DNA of 64,000 nucleotides from Zelopaecilomyces penicillatus (GCA_005765155.1 VCCP01000002.1:62001-126000), one strand, 5' to 3'. Shown: positions 9,807-23,120, numbered from the stretch's first letter. Translations and numbers: made by a program. The notes: generated from the sequence alone by a model not told the origin.

Positions 9807-11004
9807 CTTGTTCGAGTGAATGTTCTTTCAACAACAATTTTGTCGCATATATTCTGGATAAAAGAGAGGTAGGATAAACGCGGATTTGGCGTCAAGCCTG
9901 TATCAACGAAGACAAAAATGAATGGTAAGCGACTTGCGTTTATTTGAAGTGCTAAATAATGATTGAAGGACGAAGAACGTAAGGTAAAAGACTGTATCGA
10001 AATCCAGAAAGGACGGTAAATGACTTTGTCAAAGGAGCGACTGCAGCGGAAACGAAAACGAAAGAGACTGAACTGCCACAAGCGTTGGCGATGAGGAACC
10101 AAAAAGGGCCAGTATCGTGGGAACGTCGCGACTCATTTATATTCCTCGCAATGCCATGGGCCGGCCATATCTGTCACTCAATGTCACCTTGGTATCCCCT
10201 GCTTCCATCAGCTCCCCTTGAATCAACCAAGGATCACACTCGAGGAACCATCCTCCTCAATCAATGCAAGAAATACCACCTTGACTTCTTCCCCAGCTCA
10301 CTTGTTAAACGTCCTACCCAACTATCGGGTGGCCCCCTCAACATCCCACCCCACACTTATATTTTCTCAGCGCCGCCGTTGTGCTCCATCATTCCACCGA
10401 GAAGGATTTTAGTAAAGCCGTCTGGTCTGGATTTCCAGTTTGAGAACTGATCTGTAGTCTCAAACCAGTGGGGGTGGGTGGTTAACATGCAGCGTTGCAG
10501 TGGATGATCCCTTGGCCTCCTAGCGTTCGTGACATGTGTTTCGTTGTTAGTTGAAATGTAAAGAATCTGAAACCGGCCACTAGCCGACTCTGTTCGGGGA
10601 ATTTGCAATTAACCTCGGAGATCGCCATGCTACTCACACCCACAACGCAATGCGGATGCTTCTTCAGATGAAATATGGATCGATTTTCGTGTTGTTGAAA
10701 TTTTCCTGATATCTTTGGTATAAATGCTGCATCCCCTCTGTCCCAAATCCAAAACACAAAATCCGTACTGAACCAAACCAAGACTTTTCGCGCCGTCGTA
10801 AACCGGTATTCAACAACCAAACAAATGCCCTTCATAAAAAATGATGTTCGTCGCTCTCGTAACTCCATGCCGCGGTAATGCATGTTCCGTTTGCACCCGT
10901 GTTCAATGCTTGACATTGCCATTTTTCCTTGATTCCCTTTTCATGCTGGAAGAAAAAAAATGAAAATCACCCCCAAATAAATAAAAACCCCGAATAAGAA
11001 AACA
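9807..11004. other. Intergenic region, promoter of GH16 gene
   Basis: About 1.2 kb upstream of the GH16 gene and downstream of the SAT4-like gene. Several overlapping open frames on both strands show no conserved features. No RNA gene or repeat was recognised. Confidence 0.5.
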
Positions 11005-12672
11005 TCAACACTCGTGTTGCCTGGAGGATCCGACGCCTGCTGTTTCGTCCAGTGGAGACCTCGGCTCTGCCCGTAAGCCCCTCAGCTCCATGGCGTCCGC
11101 CATTGGGTCCTTTCTTGTGTTGACACTGCGTTCCGAGGCGTGGTCGTTGAGCATTGCAAATGGGTGCATGTCAGAGTCGTCGGGCCTGTTAGCGGAGGTT
11201 AGGGTGGCGAGGCCGTAATCCGTCTCGGTGGCCCAATGTTTGTGCTGTTTTGCGGACTGTCGACCAATGGTGATGACGCTCGGTTGCACAGGACCGCTCG
11301 GGGGATCAGCGCTATTGAAGGTTCCAGAAACCACAAGGTTCATAATCGGCTTCAATGATGGTAAACATGCTGTCTCGCGTGTTAGTACTAGAATAACGGC
11401 GCGCTGGTGAATGTTGTTTGCCGCGTCTTACCGCATACTATAGACAGATTCTCTTCAACAATGGACCAGAAAGAAAGGTCGACAAAATTCCAGGTAATGT
11501 CTGGCGATAGCAGATTGGCGCGCAGGATGTATGTGAATCGAACAATGGATATAACCGTGACACTACAGCCACAGAATTGTCAGTCTTTTAAGCCCTTGGC
11601 AACAATATGGAACAAAATGCTTCATTTCATGTTGCCCATTTCTTCTCATGTACATCACTCGAGTAGCACTTACAGCGCGCCAATAAGAAAGATGCTGCCA
11701 ATGGCAAACCTCTGCGCTCGAGGCAGTGAAAGGGCAAAGATGTATGGAATGGGGAGCATGATGAGCAGCCCGTCGGTGCAGATATTTGGGACTGCATTTC
11801 CGTAAAAGAATTTGTGGTCGTCGACTCCGCAGTGAAACTCTGACGGAGACATGGGATGGACTGGATGATGGCGTTCCCAAAAGGCTCGAGTTGGAATGCA
11901 TTGGAATATAGTGATTAACATCTTTGTCCCAGGATATGTCAGTATGTCTGGCAGTTGCAGTAAATAAGAGCTTGGTTTCTTTGCCTCGATGGGTAGAGGG
12001 ATGGCAACAACTCACCACTGCGGTGCCCCAGCTGCAGACTATAAAGAACATGATCCATATGGGAATGCGAATCGAGGGCCTGGCATTGAAGATGCGCCAG
12101 TAAAAGGCAAGAATAGACCACTTGACAAAGACGAGGCCGAGGGTGTATGTGATTTCGGCGATGAAGAGGCCCAAAGCCCAGGCGCGCGTTGCGTTTGGCG
12201 GTGCAGCCCATACATGTTTGCCGAGGCCATTATGCACCACTATAGATGATGTCAGTCAGTCACACGTCCAGCATCCAGCATCCAGCATCCAGCATCCAGC
12301 CTCTAGAATTTGCGCTTGAATTGAAAAGAGTGAGAGGACATAGAGATAGAGAGACATACTGTAGCCTGCAACGGCAAAGGTGTGAGCGCCAGCCCAGATC
12401 TGTACCTCGTGTTAACATATGTCGAGCCTCTTTCGTTTGCCACACTGTCCAGTTTGACGATGGGTGAGGAAGAGACGAGAGCGCACCAACGAGACGATAA
12501 TCAGCCAGTCGTCAATCCAGAGCCGGTTCCCCTTGAACCTGCGGCTCAGCACCCGCAGCGCAACCGTAACCACGGCCAAGATCCACGTCGCAACGGTCGA
12601 GGCAACAATGACGGTGCTCCTGTCCTCGGTGAGGTCGAGGCCTGGCGGTGGTGGTGGCAGCCCACCAGCCAT
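11005..12672 (-). CDS. SAT4/rhodopsin-domain integral membrane protein (PTH11-like), 397 aa
   Basis: Six exons on the minus strand: 12672-12487, 12399-12360, 12239-12016, 11921-11674, 11562-11432 and 11369-11005. All junctions keep phase. The second exon is only 40 nt. The protein has seven hydrophobic segments and family landmarks in order: LRVLSRRFKGNRLWIDDWLI after TM1; IWAGAHTF; NGLGKHVW; KWSILAFYWRIF; FQCIPTRAFW; ending in ENLSIVCACLPSLKPI, the ENxxxVCACLPxLRP signature of fungal SAT4/rhodopsin-domain proteins. A soluble tail of about 110 residues follows (Ser/Asp/Arg-rich). Family members are plasma-membrane proteins, some related to the Pth11 surface-sensing receptor; most have no known ligand. 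The start was chosen at the first ATG in frame (12672). Intron 2 contains a CATCCAG tandem repeat. Confidence 0.87.
12266..12300. repeat. CATCCAG heptanucleotide tandem repeat inside an intron
   Basis: Four exact CATCCAG units (12272-12299) preceded by a partial GTCCAG. It lies within intron 2 (12240-12359) of the SAT4-like gene, close to its 3' splice site. Confidence 0.9.
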
Positions 12673-15600
12673 ACCTATCGATATGAGCGCCACAAAGGAG
12701 CCGCCACAGCCTGATTCGGAGAGTTTTGGTGGGATTTTCAGTTCAGCGAGGAATCCTTCGGTGACGACAGCTGCTGCAGTATCGAGTTATCAGAGCGCGC
12801 GCCATGGACGGGGCATCGCCGGGTTGTAGGTGAGGTAGGTTTTCGATTCCGTGGAATGGGAATTGGTTTGCCGGTTGGTATGTAGGATTGAATGATTAGA
12901 TTGTCTGTCCCTTGTTGTTTTCTTGTTTCCTCCCTCCAACTTCTGCGAACAAAAGTGTAATTTTTCCGGTGCGGAAGAACAACGTGGACACAGCAAATAC
13001 CTAAACGAGAAGCGCGGGGAGTCCGGGGGGGATAGTCCCAAAAAGCAAAAATCAAGGGAACAAAAAAAAAGCACAAGACAAAACAAAACAAAGACAAAGG
13101 GACGGTAGCCCGTTTTGCTTTCCCTAGTCTTTGTCTGGTTTGGATTGGCTCGGGCTGGGGTAGTTGAGATGGTTGGTCCAGTGGTGATGGGGGGGGGGCC
13201 AAGGCTAGGTAGTTCTTTTTTGCTTTTGATTGATCGACAGCCGAACCAAAAAAGTAACCTTTGGGCGCATGCAGCGGATGATTTGAGAGAGCATGAGAAA
13301 AGAGGAAAAAAGGGCACCATCTTGTTCCCGCTGACGATGGGCGATGGGCGATGGGCGATGCAGATGCGAGATGGGAGGTGGGTTGGTTGGTGGAGCAGTC
13401 CAAGGCAAGGGATAATATTAGCAGACAGGCTAGATTGCCAAGGTGTAACTGTAACTGCAACTACCAAACGTACTGTAGTAATTATCCGCCCACTAATTAT
13501 AATCCTTGAAAACAATCGTCCGGAGTTGTGCTCCGTATTCCGCAAGGCGAATGAATGCCCACGAGGAAACTACTGTAAGCCAACTTGTCAGAGCACGAGT
13601 AAGCAGTAATAATACCAGTAGGTAATATTCACAGATTGGGTGGTCCAAACGCGACGGCCGACCGTTGTGCTATGAACTGGACCCTTGTCCTTGACGCTAC
13701 GGGCGATTCATTCCAGCGCCGTTGGTATGTACTATAGTGAGGGCAGCGGCGCTATAGCAGAGACATTGCGCCTAACTGCGACAGCCACCACCAACAGCCA
13801 CCCGACATCACCTCAGTCGGGTAATCCATCATCCATCATCATCATCTATGCCTGATGCAGTATTTGCTTCTCCTGATATTTGATATGCAAACAACTTGGA
13901 AGTTGGAAGTTGGAAGTTGGAAGTTACAGTCACTCAAACATACCTACTCAAAAGCAATGATTCGAGGGCCTAAATGGAAGAAAAAAAATATGACAGAATC
14001 ACAGCCTTTTTTTGGACAGTCTACTCTCCTTTTTTCCAAGCCCGTGCACGTTGAACACATTGACCCTGGCCAGAAGCTAGCCCATAGCAGGTAACAATTT
14101 ATAAAGCGCATGCTCGCTTACCCAGTTAGGATATTACATGTACAGACCAAGCGAGAGAGTAACTTGAAGAACTGCGGACTGTGTTTGTAGCTGGGTAGGT
14201 ACTCTAGAGACAATGCATTGTTACAGCTCACCAGACACTGTCATAGAGATGGATGTCCAAGATGGGAGTAAACCAAGAAGACTGTTTAGATACAAGTTGG
14301 AGAAATAACCATCATCACAGGCAATCATGGCTACTACAATTACTGCACGAAGTACCGTGTCGAATGTGTACAACACAAGTTTAACCCCAAGAGTACATAC
14401 TCGGCATTCAGTTCCATCATCAATCACATCACTTTGCAGCCGGCACTTTGCCCAGGAAACGAGGATGCCTGCACATCACCTGACGCTTCTTCCATGCTCC
14501 CGAGTCAAGCAATCACATCAATTTATCTATCCGTACCTAGGTACACGACAGGGTGCAAAAAGACACAGCTGGGACCACCCCAAGGGACTTCGACTGATAA
14601 ATTTACTGATATCTAGAAATCTCTGTAAAATCTCTGGCAATATCCAGAAATATCCAGAAATATATAGAAATCTCTAGCAATCGCTAGCAATACCCTGAAT
14701 CGCTAGCGATATCTACAAATACATGGCAATCCCAGTCAAGTAAAATAATCACCTACCTAGTACCAGGTATCTTAGGTATTCAGGCACTGTCGTATCAGCG
14801 GTGTTTTTTTGCACCCTGTACCTACCTTACCCATCAACATCATAATCACTTTTTCTTTCTTTCTTTCACCCACCACACCGCCGACGATCAGTGACAGGTC
14901 AATAAACCAACTGTCGAAATTACCTGTTACAAACATAGTGGACTTTTTTTACGCCCCTCACCTAAGGTAGGTATGAATCGGGGGAGGCGTCATGTCACAT
15001 CGGGTTTGGCGTTTTTGCATGGTAAACGGTGCCTGAGTATTTCAAGATCCCTTTCGGTTAGAATAGCGCTTACTGTAGGAGCCCCGATTTTATATCAAGC
15101 CGGGTTGTGGAGATGCCGATGGTGAGATTTCTTCAGTAATGGGGAATGGTGGATCCAGAGAATGAATATAAGATTATCAGATGATGACATATGACAGGTT
15201 CTAAACGGTGAGTTATATCCCAAGTATAATGTACAAGCTTCTTCATATCACTATCACCAAGTACTTAACCACTATATTCAATATTCTCATACACAACAGA
15301 GACCCAACCCTACAATCAATTCGCCTAGAGAAACCGATTCATGTTTTCTTCGTCACCACCAAGTCAAGCTATGTTGTATTTCAGCAATGTAACACACTCT
15401 TTCCAAGTCCCAAAAACTACCAAGGTCAAAATAAAGTGCACCAACCTTGATCTAGCTTGGGCCAGGGAACTTTTGAATCGCCAAGACATTATAATCCCTA
15501 GCGAGAAATAATACCCGATCAGTCACGAGCGGCTCAAACCCTTTATACCTACACCTACCAGATATCATTAATTAAAGACATCTGCGATTCAAATGCTAGC

Positions 15601-16239
15601 ATAAACAATGCATGCATGCTCTACCGACAGCTCGGACGTCGGTAATCCAAGTGAACATGTTATATTATCGTGTTAAAGGGAACATATTTTGTCAATATGT
15701 ACAACGCAATTGTTAACATATAGGACTTGGTCCTCAAAAGACATAATTACACATCAATGACCTTACCACAGGTTCAAACTTTGAATGCACGACCATGGCG
15801 CAAAATGCACAATGGTTGTGCAGTACCCTAGATTGTTGGATATCAACCACCAGAGCAGCTATTCCCACTACTTGAACACGGTGGCTTTTTGCAAGCAAAA
15901 CTGTCAAGTTATCGTCAGTAAATTAACATTCCAACCGGAAACGAAGTCTCATTACTTCATCCGCGCTGAAACATGACAAAATGATCCAATACCGCCACTG
16001 GCTAGGTTGGTAAAAATACATGGTGCTTCAATTCCCATCATTCAGGTTTTCATCTTTACCAAAGGCTTATACCCGTAGTTTGTTACAAGAGATCCCAAAA
16101 CGCCGTATCCCCTGACGCCTAATCTCAGGACCTCAATTCAACGATCCAAATCAAAATGAAATCGACATCTTGTTCCGACGCCCATTTCCCCGTAACTCCA
16201 CCGTGGCCGATTGATCTCTCCCTGTCCACCAACTCGTTA
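12673..16239. other. Long intergenic region with simple repeats and MITE copy B
   Basis: About 3.6 kb without a supported gene. It holds the SAT4-like promoter, GATGGGC repeats (about 13337-13360), a TTGGAAG tandem repeat (about 13892-13924), the MITE at 14548-14819 and AT-rich sequence from about 15.0 to 16.2 kb. Long overlapping frames at 12738-13609 are compositional and lack motifs. Confidence 0.5.
14548..14819. mobile_element. MITE-like non-autonomous element, copy B (inverted relative to copy A)
   Basis: About 272 bp with terminal inverted repeats. The left end is ACAGGGTGCAAAAAGACACA. The right end, read on the other strand, begins ACAGGGTGCAAAAAAACACC. The right end continues, reading inward, as GCTGATACGACAGTGCCTG, matching the left end of copy A. 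The left end continues GGGACCACCC, matching the right end of copy A. The two copies are therefore in opposite orientation. The interior is made of degenerate (G)AAATCTCTAGCAAT-type units. No ORF is present. A GTACCTAGGTAC palindrome abuts the left end (14533-14544). Confidence 0.75.
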
Positions 16240-19007
16240 TTATTGCATCCACTCTGGAGTCACTCCGCCAATATCACCACCTTGCAAAAACTGTAGCCAT
16301 GCGTTATCTCCCATGACAAGATCGGCGGCTTCCATTGGCGCTACGTTGGGCCACATCATCGTCACAACACTGTTGATCTGTGTCTGCGGACTCTCGTCGA
16401 TCGGAACCATGTCGTCGTGATGCCCATGGCCAGCATGTTCGAAGCCCGTCATCGACTCTAGTTTAACAGCATCTCGAGCTGCCTCTGTGACGTCGATCGA
16501 ATGACTCTCTGGGACCGACGAACCGACAGAAGGATGTCCCATCTCCATCGCTGGAGATGCTGGCGCGAGATTCAGATACCGACCACACAACTCCATAATG
16601 ATCTGATAGCTTCTGCGTGCACTTGGGTTTATGTATGCCATGGCTGTGATTGTCCTCAGAGTCATGAGAACCTGATCCCTCCAGTCGGCAGCTTCTGTTG
16701 AAAACGGCGCATTGCGGAGACAGATGCAGGGAATAAGTGCAGACTGGAAGAGAAAGTAGCTGGAAAACTGCGTTAGTTTGATTTGTGAAGGATTTCCTTT
16801 AGAGTCGCTGAAACTTACAGAGCATACCACGCGCCAAGTCTGTTCTGCTCATTATTGGCCCAGTAATCGTGAGTGGAATTGATGGTGAACTTGGCGTCGG
16901 CAAGACAAGTTTCGTATGCCTGCAGGCACTCGGGCGAAGAGTCATCGCGACGGCCGTCCCGCATGAAAAGAGCTCTCCGGATGACAAAAGGACGGTACAT
17001 AATGATGCGAAAGTTTCTGTACCGCCATTGCATAACGCAGTGGCCAAACGCGTATTTGGCAGGTACCGTGGCTGTTTGGGAATAGTAGTCGGGGACACTG
17101 TCCACCCACTTTTGAAGGTAATCACGGTCCAGCTGCAGGAGTTCCTCGGCGGTGGGGAGAGGCTTCGATATCACACGAGTATAAATGATATCTGTTGCTA
17201 CATGAAAACTCGCCTGGGCGCGAACAGCAGAGTATGGTGTGATGTTGTTGGTTTCAGGAGGGTAGCACTTTGACGCAGCCGTGAGATCCTGTAAAATATT
17301 GTCAGGTAACAAGACTAGCATGAAGATGTAGATAGAAGCTCGGTTAATTGGAAAGAAGAGTGGAACAAACCCTTTCATTGACGTTGAGGGGCAGGGAAAC
17401 CTCGACTCCCTCAAAGGGATAAACCTGAGGTCGGCTAAAGGTAATTGTGGCTCCAACATCAAAAACGCATAGTGACCACCAGACTCGCCTGCGAATCTCC
17501 ATATTGAGGGGCGAGATATTCCAGCCTTGGAATTCCTTGTGCAGGCCGAGGCCCATGGCCATTCTGACTGCTAACCCAAGATAGTTGTAGCCAGAGTTGG
17601 GCTTATCCCGTTTTTGCTGGTAGTTTGATATCAATGTTAAAGCTTGTACCAATGTCAAGTTTCCCGTCTCTAGCAGATTGAAAGACATAATGGATCTCGC
17701 GTGAGAGAATAGCTCGAGATCGAGATTGGTGATGGTTGTAGCTGTGGTAAAAACACCCAGTGTAGCGACAGTGTAGGCGAGGACCAGCCAAGATTCTCCA
17801 CTCGGTCTGGGTATCACCTCAGAGTACTGTGCGCGAAAGGTAGACTCATGGATGATTGGATAGCTAAGATGGTAAAGGCTAAAATAGGCATCGATCATGG
17901 AATCAACGATGTGCTTGTTGGGATCCGGCTGTTCGACTAGCATTGTTGGTGACTGGAACCTCGGGCGCATGCGCATTTGAGAGGGCCTTCGAGATGAGGA
18001 AGGTTCGAATATTCTCAGCAGGGCGGCGCCAGATGCTATGCCGAGATATCCAGCGTCGTTTTCTCCCACGGTAAGCGAGGCCATGCCGTCCAGGATCGGG
18101 GACTCAAGCTCCCCATCATGGATGGCTTCGGGGCTCAACGACGGTTGCGTGGCGGTGTCCTGCTCGTCCCATTCAAAGTCTTCCGTAGTCGGCGCGCTTT
18201 CCAGAACGTTGCTGGAGATTTTGCGCTGGTCGCGCTCTCCGTCACTGACCTCATCCTGGCGTCGAGAGGACGGTTGCCACTTGGCGGGAGTTGAACGCGA
18301 CGAGTCGGACGAGCGATGTGCCGAGTAAGCTCCCTCTTCTGGACTGCGATGGTGTGTATATGAAGACGAAGAAGCAGCAGCAGAGTTTTGATTGCTTGCA
18401 TATGGCGCAGGGGCTTCGGAAGAGGAACCGTGCTCATATGAAGGTTGTACTGCTGAGGCTGCTGGGTCTGATGCTCCAGGCTTCTGGCGCAGGTGCGGCG
18501 GCAGAAATGTGCGAAGCTGCCTGAGTAGGGCTTCAGCGCGTTCCAGCCTTTCTTCTACTTCTGTGAGGTGTCTATAGAAAGAGCAAGGTTGAGCATCTGA
18601 TTAGACCAGTCCGCGCCATGACATCACGAGAGGGGTGATGGGAGGGGGGGAGAAGAGGGGGCGGGCAGCAGAGGCATCAAGGGAACAAAAATGCTTGCCT
18701 ACTTTCGTGTCAAGGGCGTGCGAGAGTGCTTCTCATAGAGACAATGCCGCCGATACTTCATGCACAGGTTGCAGGTGGGAATGGCCTTGTTGCATTTCGA
18801 CTTTCTGCGGCGACACTCATTGCAAGACTGGTCGGCAAGCCCAAGCGTGATGCCTGTATCTGAGAGATCCAATGCGGAGAGGGGGCTCGGATGTTGATGT
18901 GACGTCGGAATACTGTGGAGAGAGGCTGTTTGTCGCTGATAGTCACCACCGCCTTCCTGCTTGAAGGTGACGGGGGGAGACTGGTCCATGGTCCGTTGGT
19001 GATGCAT
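16240..19007 (-). CDS. GAL4/LAC9-type Zn2Cys6 transcription factor, 831 aa
   Basis: Four exons on the minus strand: 19007-18703, 18571-17371, 17288-16819 and 16759-16240, in phase throughout. The zinc cluster has cysteines at 62, 65, 72, 79, 82 and 89 (C-x2-C-x6-C-x6-C-x2-C-x6-C). It is followed by TPLTRKHLTEVEERLERAE, which closely parallels the GAL4/LAC9 linker and coiled-coil start. GAL4 binds CGG-N11-CCG as a dimer through this region. A Ser/Pro-rich linker leads to the fungal-specific transcription factor domain in the middle (around YFSLYHLSYPIIHESTF and RRRVWWSLCVFD). The C-terminus is acidic (DMVPIDESPQT; final WLQFLQGGD segment) and could activate. It is probably nuclear. The nearest downstream genes are a sugar transporter and polyol dehydrogenases, so control of sugar or polyol use is a reasonable inference. 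Confidence 0.92.
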
Positions 19008-21334
19008 CTAGACGACGTCCATGCTGAAGAGATGAGAATTGGCGGGTGAGCAGGTTAGCTGGCAGGTCGTCGATGGAATGGAATGGAATGGCTGAAGAGG
19101 GCGGCCTAGAGGATCAAGAGAAGCTACGATTAGGTGAGGCGAAGGATGAGGAGAGCCAGGCGAGTAGAAGATGAATGGACAACCAACCCCGTCTATGGGG
19201 ACGTCTTTAGATTGGTTGGTTGGTTGGTTGGTTTGCGACAGCAGCGTGGTGGCGATGGACGAAAATGCTGCGACTGTTCTCGAGATCTGGAGCTGACACA
19301 AGCTTGCAGGGAGTAGGTAATCAAAGGAGACGCCAGAAGCACGAGTGGAAAGCACGCGAGCCCCGCAGTTTGCCCATCACCCTGCTAATGCTACACCACT
19401 GTATCTGCACCACTTGCACCCACCTTCCGCCAGCCACCGTACAGCCACTGTAGGTACTAGGTAGTACAGTACATACGTTTGGCATTCACCTCAATGCACT
19501 CGGCACCTGTAAACCATTGAATGCGCGCGCTTGTCTACACGATTCCCCCTTGAGAAGCGCATCTAGGTCTGATATCTCTTGCCAATTTAGGCAGTAAGTC
19601 CCGTCCAATTACCTTGAGATAACCGGCCACAGACGCAGACTACAAGCCAGTAATTACACCGTGCAGGGCAGATCGCTGAAGAAAACATAAGCGGGCGTGG
19701 AAGCATACCCTGAGCTCTGACCCCCCCGCCTGGAAAAAGGCCCCCAACGCCCCCAGCCCTACAGTACTCGTACACCTCTGGATGGAAACGCGGGCGGCGA
19801 CGGCTGCACGAGTAATTACAGCCTACCCATCGCCTACAGTAGGGAAATATCGGGCCTCCTCCATCTGAGGTGCTTTGTCTTGGAAACCCGGATGTACTGC
19901 GCCTCGGGATGCCGTTGGGGAACTCGGCAGACTGGCATCTCGCGCAGATGGAACCCTTCTGCCGCTGCAACGCTGCATGTAATTACGACGTGGACCGGCC
20001 GCCGCCCTGTGGCATTGAGCTGGACAGGGGGCGGGTTCGGCTTTGTGGGCACGGGCACGTATTTACGGAGTAAATGTGGTAAGGGAAGAAGCATGTCCGG
20101 TATTCTTCTGGCTGCCTAGAATACACCACTGGACCTATAGGTCACTAATTACCTACTGTGGCTGATGGCCGCCCTAAAGAAACACCTGCATGCCCTGTGC
20201 TGTAACATGAAGCTCGACCACTTGGACGGACGGCACGCATGCACGACGTCAATACCGGGAGCGATGCGCGATTCACGGCAGTGCATTGGCTTTTAAACGA
20301 GCCGTCAATACACCTACTGTCGGTCTGTCGGCGGGAAGCGTTTGAAAGATGGTCTGGATTCCCTCAATGTCTTTGTTCTTCAAATACCATCACTCATACT
20401 GGAGGTCGTCATTGTGGACAAGGAGGCTGCTTCAGAACACGTGTTTTTGCTTTCAAGCTGAGCCGCCTGGGGAGACGCGGCCCCTAACAGAAGCCCCGGT
20501 TCTCTGTGGCTCACCTATAGGCTACCTATAGCTCCTCTCCATTAGGAGGCAGGGCCCTGAACCCACTAGAGGTTCGCACTCGCTTTTCCGCCTGTCACGC
20601 CCACTTGCTTCTGGAACCCCGTTGCATCGTCCCCCTTGTCGATAACAGCAAATTACAGCTCCCAATGAACCCATCCATCACCAACAGACTTTTGAACAAA
20701 CACACACACACGCCACCCACAGCCGGCACACCAAACCCTTTGGAGGTGCCGCCGCCGTGATGCTTCCCCATATTATCTTCGGAATTTGCCGTTCACTAAC
20801 TATCGCCTAGCGGTTAGGGGGAAGCGTTCAGCTGTCGGGGTGGAGAGGCGAAGAGGCGAAACATCCCCCCCGCCAGCCGGCCGCAGATCAGCAAATCACG
20901 ACGGCAAGAGGCGCATACAGTACGCAATGCTAGTGCTGCAGTTGCGTCGTCTTTGTTCTTGTTGGGGGATCATCTCATCAAATACCCAACTGGTGGTGAC
21001 TGGCAAGTGTGCGTCAATGGACGGAGTGTCCGTACTCGTTGGATGCATGATGCTTTGCTTGGCCAATCTATTGGATTCAATGGCTCCTCTGTGGGCAGCT
21101 ATGAGGCGTACATCATCGTCTGCTAGATGCAAAACCGCCCCAACATGATGTCGACGTTCGATCCTATGCACACTGATAGAGCACTCATGACTACTAGGCA
21201 ACAGTCATCAATGGGAATGAAGAAACAACAGACAAGAAACAATTGCGCTTTCGTTGCGCCGCCTTGCTAGAAACGCCTCCCCGAGAAGAAATAACACGCC
21301 CAAACTCGCAAATACAGCTTTCATCAGCAGCTGC
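19008..21334. other. Intergenic region upstream of GAL4-like gene
   Basis: About 2.3 kb. It contains GGAATGGAATGG and GGTTGGTTGG runs near 19.08 and 19.21 kb in the likely 5' leader of the regulator. No ORF with domain features, RNA gene or transposon end was found. Confidence 0.5.
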
Positions 21335-23120
21335 TCAGACCTTTTCTTCGTGGTTCGACTCTACCCGCCCCTCGGCAATAATCTTCTTCTCCCGCTCCCT
21401 CACGTCTTCCTCTACCTTGAGTGCCTGTGGTCCGTCAAAGATGACGGCAATCTCCTCTAGACTGTAGCCCCTCGTCTCCGGGAATAAAAAGTACGTCACG
21501 GCCAGAAACACGACCAGGAAGCAGCAAAAGACAATGTAGTATCTCCACTGGATGTTTTCTAGTCCAATTGGGTTGACAAAGGCCTGGATGATGAGCGACC
21601 CGTAGATGGAGAAGAGCTCAAGCGCGATGCCTTTGGACCGTAGAGAATAGGGGAAAATCTCCGTCGGGTACCCAAGAAGCAATGGCGTGTAGGCGATGTC
21701 GTAATGGAAGAAAAAGGTAAACAGGCACACCACGACCACGATGCCGGCCTCTTTCGATCCCGTGTTGGAATTGATGGCCGAGCAGGCTGTCCACACAATG
21801 TAGCTGACCAGCATGCCGATGCCGCTCCAGATGAAGAGCGTGCGTCGTCCAAGCCGGTCTACAAGGAGAGCACCAGATAACGCTGCCGCAAAGTTGAAGA
21901 TTTGAAGGAGGCCATTGATGAGTGTCTGCGTAAACGTTGCCGTGATGCCAATGGTGTTGAGCACCAAGGTCAAGTAGTATGACACGACGCCAATGCCGTT
22001 CCACTGCGCAAAAGAGCCGACACACACGGCAATTAGGGTCCTCTTGCGGTTCCCTGGTGTTGAAAAGAGCGCCATCCACCCGGTCTTGTTGGCCAACTGC
22101 TCCTGCTGAATATTCTGTACAATCTCAGCCAGCTCGCGCGTCACGAGCGGACTCTGGCGGCCCTCGGAGTCGGAGCCGTCGTCACCAGCATGGTACTTGG
22201 ATAGGAGAGCGGCCGCTTCGGGTGCTCGATCTTGTGCGACGAGCCAGCGAGGAGATTCAGGGACCCAGTAGAGAAAGGTCAGCTGGATCAGGGGGTATCC
22301 TGCTTGCAGGATGGAGGGGATTCGCCACGACCAGTCGTTGTCGTGTTTTTGAGTGCCAAACGTTGTCCACGAGGCGAGGATTGCGCCTGAATAAGGGAAA
22401 GCTCTGTATTAGCCAGTGAACCTGACGTAAAGAAGACAAACAAGGAGCAGGATGGACTCAAGATCTACTCACCAAGGTAATACATTGTCCAAAACGCCGC
22501 CGTGTACTTGCCCCTGTGCGTCGGATACGCCAACTCAGCAATCAGCAACGGACTCGGCTGCACGACAAACATGCCACCAAACCCCACAACGAGGCGCGAA
22601 ACGATGAACATGGCCAGATTCACCGACGCCGACTGGATAACAGTCGCGACCAGGACAAGAAGAATACCCGTGAGCAGGACCGGCTTGCGACCGTACTTGT
22701 CTGACAGCGTGCCGACAAAGGGCAGCGCGACGACGGAGCCGATGGACTGGGCGGCGTTGATGAGGCCGAGGCGGGCGCCTTGTGGGTTGCCAAAGTAGTC
22801 TCGCCATTGGGGTAGAGACTGCAGGCCGTTCATGAGGGAGCCTACATTATTACAGTAAGAATGAGTCCAGCATGTCCATCATGTAATTGGGGGTGGTGAG
22901 CTTGCGCGCAACACCGAAGAGAAAGACTTCAAAGGCTGGGAATGAGGGTCGTGGGAGGATTTTTGGGGTGCGCACCATCGTAGCCCGCCACCGAGGACGA
23001 GAGGAGAGGAATCAGCAGCAACAGATTCAATCGGAGCAGGTGAGGTTGCTGGAACCAGTATTTGTCTGACTTGGGCAGCACCTCGGCGAGGGCGTGGCCA
23101 ACAATCTCGCTGTCTTTCAT
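21335..23120 (-). CDS. MFS sugar transporter (lactose/hexose permease type), 521 aa
   Basis: Three exons on the minus strand: 23120-22976, 22841-22473 and 22386-21335. Introns have donors GTGCGC and GTGAGT and acceptors ATGTAG and TTCAG. Sugar-porter signatures are in order: GYDGSLMNGLQ in TM1-loop; GTLSDKYGRKP between TM2 and TM3; RLVVGFGG; PESPRWLVAQDRAPEA before the central loop; LLVDRLGRR; and PETRGYSLEEI after TM12. The form resembles fungal lactose permease/cellodextrin-type transporters rather than high-affinity HXT. It should act as a proton symporter in the plasma membrane; substrate is undetermined. It sits on the same strand as the GAL4-like regulator, 2.3 kb away, and a CGG-N11-CCG site lies about 520 bp upstream. 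A (GCT)8 tract lies in its leader. Confidence 0.93.

Noticed and set aside
12738..13609. Several 160-250 codon frames on both strands
   Set aside because: Simple-repeat and polypurine composition upstream of the SAT4-like gene; no domain, mutually exclusive.
14548..14819. Possible LTR solo element instead of a MITE
   Set aside because: The ends are inverted, not direct TG...CA termini, and no primer-binding site or 5-bp target duplication is visible.
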